NCBI GenBank assembly: GCA_020284085.1
Contig: JACEVL010000832.1
Coordinates: 720,501-784,500 of the forward strand
DNA length: 64,000 nt
Reading direction: 5' to 3'
Source of the DNA: Aporrectodea caliginosa
Lineage: Eukaryota > Annelida > Clitellata > Crassiclitellata > Lumbricidae
The position numbers were made by a program, and so were the translations under genes. The notes below the pieces were generated by a model that saw only the letters and a program-made list of their open reading frames with translations, searched no databases and was not told the origin of the DNA. Shown in pieces: positions 54,807 to 64,000 of the stretch (the first letter of the stretch is position 1; each line of letters starts with the position of its first letter).

Positions 54807-55859
54807 GACATAATCGAGAAGAATGGTATATAGGGAAGTAGCACAAAGAAGCTCATGTCATAGATTGCATTTTATAATCAACACACAGACAACAGTCTAT
54901 ACAGAAGAACTGCATATAATGAAGATATACTTGGCTGCTTACTTACTTTGAGACTTTACGGCCAGGGGCTGCAGAGGTGGGTGAACCCTCCATTTGCTTT
55001 GGTCATGTACTTCTCCCTGGGACTCTATGGACATCTTCACAGCCCGCGTCGTTGAATGTTCTGCTGAATGTTGAACAACCAATTACGCCTTTGAAGACAC
55101 AAAATAATCAGTATAGCGTATACTATATATATATATAAAATAATAATGATTTCTTATATACATCTATACATACGTATATGTACGTATATATATATTTATG
55201 TGACTATGATTACATATATATATACACACACATATAAATCAAATCATTTATTCGATGACCAACCAAGAACAGTAACCCCTCAATTAAATAAAAAGTACGA
55301 TCATGCAGGGGACCTTGAAGGAGTCTAACGACCCCGCTAAACAGGACCCCTAAGGTAGCAGTACAACCTTATGAGGAAAGCCAATATAGTCAACTATAGA
55401 CTAAACTAAACATATTAAAGAACAAAAATGATAAGACTTAACTAATGACTCAGCAACAAGCATTTCCGGTTAACAGTCAATTTAAGTGAATAGCTACGAC
55501 ACAATTTAGGTCCACATTAAATCGCATTTAGAAGATGTGGATAGGGACCATGGGGTGGATCGCTATCTGCTGTTGGATCAAGCACATTCTTGGGAGACAT
55601 GGGTCAATTATTATATACATATACAATTATTATGTATACATATACAGTGTTATACACATATGTACGCATATACATAGGCCTATGAACTATATACATATAA
55701 TATTATCTTTATATATAACGTTATATATACAGATATATGTCGGATTAAAAAACAGGCGATGATTATGATACGTTGGTCGACAACAGCTGAGCAGTAGATT
55801 CATATTTGGTGGAGACAAATGACACTTTTCGAATGTTATCCTGTCGCCAGCTCTACGCA
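54807..55859. other. No gene recognised
   Basis: TA-rich runs at 55118-55240 and 55610-55740. No coding signal. Confidence 0.45.
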
Positions 55860-56235
55860 GACTGACGGACGAACGGGCAGACGAACGAATGGACGCATAG
55901 ACGAACGGACGGACAGACGGACGGACGGACGGACGGACGGACGGACAGACGGTCGGACGGACGGACGGACGAACAGACGGAGGGGACTTGAACGGACGGA
56001 CAGACGGACGGACAGACGGACGGACGGACAGATGGACAGATGGACAGATGGACGGACGGACGGACGGACGAACAGATGGACAGATGGACAGATGGACGGA
56101 CGGACGGACAGATGGACAGACGGACGGACGGACGGACGGACGGACGGACAGACGGACGGACGGACAGACGGACGGACGGAAAGACGGATGGACAGACGGA
56201 CGGACAGACCGACAGATGGACGGTCAGACGGTCGG
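55860..56235. repeat. GAC(G/A) tetranucleotide repeat
   Basis: About 90 units of GACG, GACA and GATG. The arginine/threonine/aspartate and proline/serine/valine frames over it are artefacts. Confidence 0.96.
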
Positions 56236-57090
56236 AGGAGCGAATACACGAAGCTGGAGAGATCGAGGCAGACTGTTTACCGGTTGGTAAATAATTGTTA
56301 GCGCGATCACTTTGTAAAAATACAGGATCCAGATGTCAAAAGGCGGTTATACGGAATGATTCCGCTTGCTTTCCAGACAACACGTGGCTGGATTAACTAC
56401 CAGTCGGAAATTATTATTAGCTGGCAGTTACTGAAACCAAAGACTGCAGGCGAGAAAACAAGGTCGTTAGCCACTGTCAACAACAGCTTTATGAGAATTG
56501 TCGAAATAAGCGCTCTTCTTGTTTTTGAAGAAGCAACGAAATAAATTGTGATTGCTTCGCCCGGATTTTTTATCCCACAGTGGTCATGGTAACTACGTAT
56601 ACGAACTTAGGCCTCGATTTAGAGTTTCACAGCAATATGCTATACATTGATACATGTATACTAATGCATTAGCAAACATCCAAATATACAAGTAAACATA
56701 CATTTATACATATGCTTACTTACCTACTGCATACACACATGCATACATACATACATACATACATACATACACATTCATGTATAATATTTACTTGCCTACT
56801 GCATACATACATACATGCACACATACATATATACATACAAACATATATACACCTGATACTTACTTACCTGCAGCACACATACATAAAAACATACATTCAC
56901 ACATACTTACGGATTGGTGTTAATGCAACTTATTATAATAAATAATATTAAATAATATCTTTTCTTTATTAAGCGCCTGACAAACGCACTGCGCTGTACA
57001 TTTACATGTTATGCAATTTAAATCTTAACTACTAACAGAACAGACAGCCTGCAATACAACGGCGCTAATAGCAGCCTACAAAGCATATCC
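56236..57090. other. No gene recognised; CATA-type repeats
   Basis: (CATA)n-like runs at about 56735-56770 and 56800-56910. A SINE-tail-like TTAAGCGCCTGACAAACGCACTGCGC is at 56965-56995. Confidence 0.5.
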
Positions 57091-57094
57091 GCCC

Positions 57095-57165
57095 AACGGG
57101 GGCTCGAACTCGGTACCTCTCGGTCTCTGTGCCAGATGTTATCCAATGCGCCACGGGCACGTCCG
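57095..57165 (-). repeat. tRNA-derived SINE head
   Basis: On the minus strand it reads GTGCCCGTGGCGCATTGGAT (A-box region), then a B box GAGTTCGAGCCCCC. It is followed by a non-tRNA tail towards 56965, which makes it a SINE and not a tRNA gene. Confidence 0.6.
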
Positions 57166-58077
57166 TCTGTATATATATATAATGCCACAGTAACAATTCT
57201 ACACGGAATGCCATGCAACGATATAAATCATTTAGCGCCTGTTGAGAAACTTCTCTTCTAGGAAATCCCAGCGCACTATAACTGAGCTAATGATTTCACG
57301 CAGGCTCAACAGCTGTGGATGAAACGACAACGTTAGATGATGCAGATAGGCGTGGTCTACACTGCAACTAAACTCATCGTATACGATCTACAATCTATGA
57401 TCTGACAATGCCGGAATTCTATAGGATGTTGCTAGTCCCAAGCCTGGACAAAGGAGGGGGTGACTTGTATAATCTACGGTGATGCGGTTTGCTCTTAATT
57501 CCCTCGCCTTAAAGGTACATTCAGCCCAAGATTAGAGCTTTTGGGCACAAAGTAATATGGGGCCCTCCCCCATGTCTCCTTATACTGCCAGCCGTGAAAC
57601 AAATGCCTAAAGGCAGAGTGATCCGAAGGGCTGGTTCAATCCCCCATGCGGGATTCACGGGTGCTTTTCCCTGCAATTACGTGGTAATCTGAGCTTTCTG
57701 TGGCCACTTTGATAACGAGTTATGTGCTGGATGGATCATCAAATATTCACATTACCATTATTCTCCCGCGTAAAAATGCAGAACGAATTACAAAACCTAA
57801 GCCCAGCAACAGAAAAAACTCGTTCATCAAAAAGCTCTTATCACCTTCTGCATGAGCAGAGAAAGACCGTAAGAAGAACTAATTGTACAATGATAAGTTT
57901 GTGGAATAAGGATTTTAAGAATTGTTATCAGATTTCAATGTTTTGTAATCTATGGACCTTAATAAAACAAATCGTTTGCTGAAGTGGCAGCAAATGCAGA
58001 GCTTTTAGCACAGGCGCTATACCTCCATATTTTCATATATTATTTATGTACAAGTAAGAAAGCAATTTGTGATCAAA
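57166..58077. other. No gene recognised
   Basis: GGCTGGTTCAATCCCCC near 57633-57649 resembles a tRNA B box and may mark another old SINE. No coding signal. Confidence 0.4.
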
Positions 58078-58227
58078 TGGTCCATACCAGTGATTTAGGA
58101 ACGGAACAGTTCACTCCCGCAAAATACCAAAACGGGCGTGTGATGCATTCTGATTTAGCCGTGAAGGCTCCTGGTCTGTATGCGAAAGTCACAGTACACA
58201 CTATCAACAATACGTTAAAACCTATCG
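58078..58227 (+). CDS. Weak candidate internal exon, unidentified
   Basis: An open stretch ends at a consensus donor, CCTATCG then GTGAGT, at 58227/58228. Possible acceptors are CCATACCAG (58090) or GGAACAG (58109). The peptide FTPAKYQNGRVMHSDLAVK continues to GLYAKVTVHTINNTLKP and looks like ordinary protein. I cannot name the family, and no neighbouring exon was found within the window. Confidence 0.3.
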
Positions 58228-58594
58228 GTGAGTAATCGCTTTGGATGAAATATATCATAATATTCCAATCACATAACATTTATATCAGTAATAATTCATC
58301 CTCACTTTATATAATCTGCCTGAAAATGCAATAAGATTAAGTTCAACGCCCACAGCACGTCGTCATCTGTCTTCGGTTGTGAAACCTATATGACGATAAT
58401 ATTATGAACAACAATAAACAAGCCTAATTGTTTCGAGCATAAATTTCTGCACTTAATGGCTGCTCAAAATTGTAAGCTCTAAGAAAAAAATAGGTTCTTT
58501 GCAACCCTGCATGCTTGTACCCATATCCCAATACGCAAGGTGTCGAAAAATTATGTAAAAGATATTTTAGCCATCTCCTTCTGATATAAATAAT
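58228..58594. other. No gene recognised
   Basis: AT-rich sequence after the candidate donor; nothing assigned. Confidence 0.4.
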
Positions 58595-58755
58595 TATGCT
58601 CATCCAAATTCTAGCTTTACTGCAAAAATTTACGGCAATAATAATTTAGCATTAATACCACGTTTTCTTCGCTCATGCAAATTCTAATTTTACTCTAACA
58701 TAATTATATTTATGAACTGCTGTATGTAGGCCTATAGGGATTTGGGTAAATGCAC
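58595..58755 (+). repeat. Interspersed repeat, copy 2
   Basis: Relative of 51440-51640 (TTCTAGCTTTACTGCAA, GCATTAATACCACGTTTTC, TTATGAACTGCTGTA). TAGGCCTA is at 58727-58734. Confidence 0.65.
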
Positions 58756-59139
58756 CCTGCATGATCTTTCTGCTGGCAATCGGGTTGATGCTATTAGGAG
58801 ACTCGATTGATTGCAGTGAAGGAAAAACGAGATGGAGCTGACGCACGTCCTGAAGGCTGCAGCTGAGGTGTCAGCAGCTGTCGAAATTTAGAGAGGCGTT
58901 TAGAATGCAAGGGACCGTGCAGAAGCGACTCCATGTAATCTTCCGCTGAGGTTCGACCTATACGGTGTGTGTGAATATCAAGGCCACTGTTTTGGAACTG
59001 TCTCTTACTGCATCTGTTCGTTCTGCTACGACTCTTGTGTCGCTTTTGTCCTGACAACGTAACACTCGCCTCTTTCACATGACTTATCAACCATTTCTTT
59101 TTAAGCGGACTGACTTCTCTGGACAATGACCTCACTGCG
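58756..59139. other. No gene confidently recognised
   Basis: A minus-strand frame at 59135-58794 is open for 113 codons but shows no domain. It directly adjoins a LINE tail and may be decayed LINE sequence. Confidence 0.35.
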
Positions 59140-59215
59140 ATTTGACTTTGGTGCGCTATCGGTCGATGGTATATGCCTTAGAAACCGGCGTTTTAGAAGT
59201 TGCTAATAATAATAT
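59140..59215 (+). repeat. LINE 3' tail fragment
   Basis: GCCTTAGAAACCGGCGTTTTAGAAGTT matches the tail at 49715-49745 and is followed by a few AAT units. Confidence 0.6.
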
Positions 59216-59409
59216 CGTGCCAGCTATCCCAAAGCATGATGAGTGTGATAATAGCGCTATGTCATTTTTGTATCACAATTCCTGTGGTAATCTCTATAAG
59301 CAGAATTAAATGAGGTATAGAGAGCAGAGACGAATAAGCCCGTGCATGCATGCATGTGTGTGTATTGTAAAGCCTTACGTCATACGAACCACTCTGCTCA
59401 AGGTCTGGT

Positions 59410-59770
59410 TTTTTACCTATAGTTATGCTTGAATCATGTAGTGATGAAAAACCTGTGACTCAGACCTATAGTCACTAGGCACTCTTAAAATCTCAGCGAA
59501 AAACCTTGTAGCAAGCGTCGACCTCGATGAAAACCTTGGCAATGAGCTCATGCAGTTTTCTGAGTTTGTCAATTGTTTAACGACGAGGCAGAGCACAGGC
59601 CTCAACATAAGTCTGGAGCAGTTCGTGTTCCAATTGACACTTGACAAAGGTGTTGAAAGTTTATTTTTCAAATGAGGAAACTATGTTAAGAATGTACTTG
59701 GTGCTCATTGTCACAAACTGTGGTGCTAAAGTAGCTGAACGCTCATTTACTAAGATGAGGATAATAATCT
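59410..59770 (+). pseudogene. Decayed hAT transposase C-terminal piece
   Basis: At 59695-59757 the translation reads LVLIVTNCGAKVAERSFTKMR. This resembles the hAT dimerisation motif in which 'VTNC(S/E)AERSFS' precedes a lysine-rich helix. Stops upstream and downstream show it is dead. Confidence 0.55.
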
Positions 59771-59924
59771 TCGTTTATTGATTCAAACAGACATGAACGC
59801 AGTATGATTACAAGTCATAGGGTGAACGTTTGATCACCAGTTATTACAGGAGTCAAATTTAACTATTAACGAGAATCACATTGCATCGTCACCTGGCGAA
59901 TAAAAGGCTGAGTCGACCTTTGGG

Positions 59925-60005
59925 AGGGTAGCGGGAATCGATCCCGCATCCGTGCTGATCTTCTGCTCTTCATGCCAGAGTGTTAACCATTAACCTAAAC
60001 CCACT
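59925..60005 (-). repeat. tRNA-derived SINE head
   Basis: On the minus strand: GGGAGTGGGTTTAGGTTAAT, then GGATGCGGGATCGATTCCCG (B-box-like), ending CTACCCTCCC, which can pair with the first bases. A tail with no tRNA features follows towards 59765. A SINE is more likely than a tRNA gene, because the anticodon region is malformed. Confidence 0.55.
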
Positions 60006-60478
60006 CCCAAGGGGAGTTTAGGATAGGCCTAATTAAGAACAGGCCTCGCACAAGAATGACACATGAAAGACTTAGCCAGCTTACAGTGTTGAGCATAGAG
60101 AGTGATATTCTACGCCAATTGTATCTTAATCAGTTTATTGATGGCTTTGCCAATTGAAGAGTAAACAAAGTCTCTATTGAGCCTACTCAAATTTAGACCT
60201 ACAGCAGCTCCATTCCCTCTATCGCTGATATCTTACGTTCATTCTATTCTTACAAAATCTCATCCCTTCGCTTCACATTACAATCTCGTTTAGACACACA
60301 CTCCTCTAGCACTGATTCACTCCCCTCTCCCAATCCTGCTCCTCCTGCCTCCCAGTCATCGTTCCAAATTCTCTCGCCTCTGAAACAGAAGTCCCGCTCC
60401 TCCTAAATTATCTTTCTAACAAGCAATGCGAATTAACTTGATCCTATCCCCACCTCTTTCCTAAAAGACTGTGCCTTT
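60006..60478. other. Probable old LINE 3' sequence
   Basis: The pyrimidine-rich strand and a segment ending CTTTCCTAAAAGACTGTGCC resemble the end of L2-type LINEs, but frames are destroyed. Confidence 0.35.
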
Positions 60479-60621
60479 GTTCTATACAAACTAAAAACAG
60501 ATGCATGTAGCTTGATACATTTAATTAGCTCTAAATTTGAGTGTTCTCAATAGAGACTAACTGTAAGCCGGACTGAGCTAATTAACTGTCTCAAGCTACA
60601 TGCATCTTTCTTTAGTTTGTA
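60479..60621. repeat. Inverted repeat (hairpin) of ~45-bp arms
   Basis: ACAAACTAAAAACAGATGCA and TGTAGCTTGATAC on the left recur inverted as CAAGCTACATGCATCTTTC and TTTAGTTTGTA on the right, with ~40 bases between. Confidence 0.75.
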
Positions 60622-60958
60622 AAGGTCCCCAGGGGCGTCCGTTCCTCCCTTACGCCTATGAAGCATTCCCCCTCGTGTCATCAGATTGGCCCCCCCACGA
60701 CGACGGTCCCAGACGATTGGTCGACTGTCGACACAAAAGAAAATGTCGATTATCGAAATTTGAAATACAATTTTACTGTTAGATTCTTTAAGTTTTAGTT
60801 CACTAATCAAGTGATATTATGCATTATAAAATATGAAGGTTTGTGCACAGAAAGAGGCAAACCGCCATAGCGGCCAGACAGTACTAACGTAAATAGGCCT
60901 ACTGAAAATAAATTACAATAGGTGCTTCTTCAGAGCAGCAGAGTGCGTAGCCAAGTGA
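60622..60958. other. No gene recognised
   Basis: Begins with CCCCAGGGGCGTCCG, which resembles a hAT terminus but has no partner. TAGGCCTA is at 60894-60901. Confidence 0.4.
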
Positions 60959-61770
60959 TCAACAATTTCGTCCAGGTTTTTGACTAAGTAGTGTCTCGTT
61001 CACAGCTAATACCGTCAGAGGTGCAAACCGGTCATCAACAATGGTTGATCTCAGTCGATTTTTCACAATGCGGATGCGACTCATTACTCGCTCAGCTGAG
61101 CTGCTGGTCACGGCAAGGGAGACCAGGATTTTGTACAAGCTGGTGTGCGTGGGATAGCCTGAAAGTTGCCATATCACACATAATGGCTTAACATAACTGC
61201 TTTCAATCCACTGCCTCCTGATAGATGTGCCTCTTGCTCGTCATTATTGTCACTGCCTGTGTCTGCATTATCTAGGTATATCAGTTCAAGCTAGGTCGCA
61301 GAAGTTACACAGGTTAGCTATGCTGTCTGTCGGTACGTTATCCTCTGTTATCAACTTCCTTGCCAAGCATGTCGCATCATGGAAACGGTCCTATGTTTGA
61401 CAAGCAAGCGTACCCAGTGTTGTAGTGTAAGACCAAAACGATAATAGTCTGTGCTACTGAGCACCACATTTAGGCCAACTATCCTTTTCTCAGTTTTCTC
61501 CTCATGTTGCCTGCAGTTGGTCATCTTGCTCGACGAACCGGAAAGTTTGCATCAACATCGTGGGCCGTTGCAAATCCTTGTGCTTCTATAACTAGAGACA
61601 ACCATGAATGTTCATCTTCTCTGATCAGTGAAAGTTTCTGACTGCACTGACGTATCAGGACGAGAAGGTGAAAGATGGAAAAGTTTTTGCAAGAAGAGCG
61701 AAGTCGAGCTTAAGAAGCTGCTGTCGGGTACCAAACCAGATCAGTCATTAATTAGTCTTTGATGAATTGC
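60959..61770 (-). pseudogene. hAT transposase remnant with dimerisation domain
   Basis: The frame 61177-60959 codes for YPTHTSLYKILVSLAVTSSS continuing AERVMSRIRIVKNRLRST, a clear C-terminal hAT dimerisation domain (conserved 'SAER' and 'KNRLRST'). Upstream minus-strand sequence to ~61770 contains scattered hAT-like segments (such as ATAHDVDANFPVRRAR) separated by stops. It could be a relic of the autonomous partner of one of the hAT families in this window. No terminal repeats were found for it. Confidence 0.75.
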
Positions 61771-62639
61771 GTGAAAGCCGATTGGAGTACCTCCCAAAAG
61801 CCTTGCACTAAGAAATTTATCACCTATCTATCTAAACCAGTTCTTTTCACACCGTTTGCAAATGTTTGCTGCACAAAACTAAGGGCAAATGTACATAAAT
61901 ACAATGAAAGACTGTTGCATGATGACACTCCAATACATAAGAGGGCACAACGGGTCCCAGTCAATGCAAACGGAGGCGCAGAACCTGGACATGGTACTAC
62001 AAATGGAGTGCAGCATGCTTTGTAATCATAAGTCGTTTTGAAACACATGAATCAGAAGGAAGTGTCATGGTCCTGGTCTGACGTACCATTCCCATTAGAA
62101 AGAGGGTCCCCTTGCAGTGAGCGTCTACATAACGCCATTTAGAGCGCTTTCCCAGTAAATCACTCCCAGCATCGACTTGAAACAAACGCCAACCAGATGT
62201 TCAATGAACCGCAGAAGAAAAGCAGATAAAATATCAACGCAAACTGTTGAATGTCGTGAACGCAGGTGCTACAGCTGCAAATTAACTGCGGTGTTATTCA
62301 GAAACACGGCTCTATAGAAGTCTTGTTCAATTATACATAGAAGCGTAAAATTCTCGAAACGAACTAAGGGATGTTAGTACCATATTATGGCGCTATATAA
62401 TTCTGTCGAGTTGCAGTTTCGTGTTTTCTCGGTCGTACGTCTTCCCGTTTCGTTCGTCTATCATCATTTTATGCCTTTCTTTGTCCGTCTCGATCTCCCT
62501 GTGTTTGTTCGCTTCGGTGTTCTTAAGAATACACATGGGGCTAAAAAAATGACGTACGTCGTTTGTTCTGAATGGATTGCCTGTCGCGTTTGTCTGAGCG
62601 TAGGCGATGCATAAAGGGAGGGTACACACGGAATGACGT
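61771..62639. other. No gene recognised
   Basis: Possibly further hAT transposase relic up to ~62050 on the minus strand, but too decayed to claim. Confidence 0.35.
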
Positions 62640-62905
62640 CTGATTGAAGAACTCCTACAACGCAATCTCTCTCTTGTAGGCTTTCTGAACAACCCGTTGC
62701 TTATGTTCCTAAAACTAGGACTGCTCTGGCGCAACACCTCTGCGTTTAATGTGGTGAGTCCCTCCATTTGGAATGACCTTCCCCCTCATTAAGGGCTAAA
62801 GTAATGACTGGTTTTTCTTCATCGATTTCTTGCTCTTTAAAGGGATTTCTTTCTCCTCGCCGTTCGTGCTGAGAGCGCCTCTGAATAGTTTTTCTGCGAG
62901 AGGCG
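62640..62905 (+). pseudogene. L2/CR1-like LINE 3' end
   Basis: Shows SAFNVVSPSIWNDLP-like coding in one frame (compare AFSVAGPAIWNEL at 34270-34310) and the tail CTGAGAGCGCCTCTGAATAG. Truncated and frame-broken. Confidence 0.6.
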
Positions 62906-63320
62906 TAGTGGCGTCACTAGGATTGGTGTCACCTATAGTGCGGAAACTCATGGCGTCACCCAATTATAGACCTCCTCCCTTACCACTCAATACAGAATGC
63001 CTAGTAATTTTTTTTACTAATGTTACTCGTAAATCGTTTAAAAAAGTCAATTAGCATAGAGTTTCACCTTTAGGTAAACTGATACAGTATAATTATGGAA
63101 TGATAATAACGCTGTCTGCTTATAGCATGCACCGGATTGCTTAGAATGTTGTCATTAAGAACAAATACCTAAATCAATAAGCGAACAATGTTCAGATAAC
63201 AAGGAGAGTCACCACCATCCAGAGCTGATAACAGACGCCATGTTTGGAGTTTCAGGACTATATAATAATAGTTATAATGCATGCATTACATATGCATATA
63301 TATGTATATATATATATAGG
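62906..63320. other. No gene recognised
   Basis: The stretch GTAGTGGCGTCACTAGGATT near 62905 resembles a hAT-type terminus but has no partner. Confidence 0.4.
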
Positions 63321-63352
63321 ATGTGTGTGCGCGTGTGTGCGTGTGTGTGTGC

Positions 63353-63398
<46 letters not shown>

Positions 63399-63410
63399 GT
63401 GCGTGTGCGT

Positions 63411-63457
<47 letters not shown>
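63321..63457. repeat. (GT)n microsatellite
   Basis: About 68 GT units with regular GC interruptions (TGTGCGTGTGCG) in the middle. Confidence 0.96.
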
Positions 63458-63458
<1 letters not shown>

Positions 63459-64000
63459 TTATGCATATATGTATAAATTATATGCTGCAATATGTGGGCA
63501 TACGCCAAGCCGGTTCATGAGCGGTAATAGTACTTTAGGTGCATCCACTGGGGCTCAGATGTTAGTGGCTCTTCACTCGTGTTTGAATATAACTGATCAA
63601 TGTGTAATAAATAACAGTTCTTCTACCTAATATCACCTCATGTTTAATTAATAGTTTGTTATGATGGCTTAATTAGGCATATGGGCCTATAGCCTATAAA
63701 TGACGTGCAGAAAGTACCATCGTATGATCGTAGGGCAAGAGTTCATTCAGAATCAGTGCACTTATAGGGCCTATTAGTTGTCCTTCCAACCGTAGGCCTA
63801 GATCTAGATCTCTCGAACTGTGGAACTGTTCATAATGTTAGATTTAACTGTTTTAATAGCGCATTTAAACAGACATTGTGTCAGTTGTTCACGGTAGGTG
63901 TGTTGTTCCTGTAAAGTGTGGGTGGGCGTTTGCTAGCGCTAATAAAAACTACAAACTTGTTTACGTACTGAACTACTTGCTTATGACCGAGTTAATTAAT
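63458..64000. other. No gene recognised
   Basis: AT-rich sequence to the end of the window. TAGGCCTA is at 63793-63800. Nothing else assigned. Confidence 0.45.

Noticed and set aside
55819..56301. 160-codon arginine/threonine/aspartate frame
   Set aside because: Artefact of the GACG/GACA tetranucleotide repeat.
59925..60005. A functional tRNA gene
   Set aside because: It has A- and B-box-like motifs and some acceptor pairing, but the anticodon region is malformed and it is joined to a SINE-like tail; the same applies to 57095-57165, 33133-33234 and 9690-9775.

Overview
The window is animal (metazoan) nuclear DNA, AT-rich and packed with repeats. The evidence is one spliced gene with an animal-specific domain layout (CABIT plus SAM, the GAREM family), canonical GT-AG splice sites, tRNA-derived SINEs, LINEs, hAT, Helitron and Ty3/gypsy elements, and long microsatellites. 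No rRNA, CRISPR, operon or bacterial feature is present. The element mix and a strongly over-represented palindrome TAGGCCTA suggest a marine invertebrate, possibly a non-vertebrate deuterostome, but I cannot fix the phylum.

Left part (1-9 kb): a GAREM-like adaptor gene lies on the minus strand. Four exons (8705-8559, 7621-7492, 6116-5925, 3650-1990) join with matching intron phases to a predicted 709-residue protein. Its introns hold a 5'-truncated LINE, a hAT element, a SINE and a diverged scrap of the gene's own SAM-coding exon.

Middle left (9-20 kb): decayed LINE and SINE fragments and a set of nested hAT elements. The outer one spans 12995-16885. Inside it sit LINE pieces, two further hATs and a third nested in one of those, each with an 8-bp target-site duplication (TSD). 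A Helitron lies at 17650-18409. One unidentified 141-codon possible terminal exon is at 17456-17031.

Centre (20.6-46.5 kb): a tandem segmental duplication (copy 1 about 20598-35400, copy 2 about 39168-45430). Copy 1 has gained a ~10 kb hAT (21440-31433, TSD GTGCATAC). This hAT contains a ~2 kb array of 27-bp repeats, itself split by a very young Ty3/gypsy element (22754-28406) that lacks the reverse transcriptase core and integrase. Copy 1 has also gained an L2/CR1-like LINE whose 3' end is shared by SINEs in the window. Both copies end in (TAA)n tracts carrying LINEs with a restriction-like endonuclease (R2/R4-type). All three copies of this LINE type in the window are flanked on both sides by (TAA)n.

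Right part (46.5-64 kb): a foldback-like element with repeat-built inverted ends, several small hAT or MITE elements, LINE and SINE tails, two decayed hAT transposase pieces, microsatellites, and one weak candidate internal exon at 58 kb. The only host gene I can name is GAREM; nearly everything else is mobile DNA or its remains.
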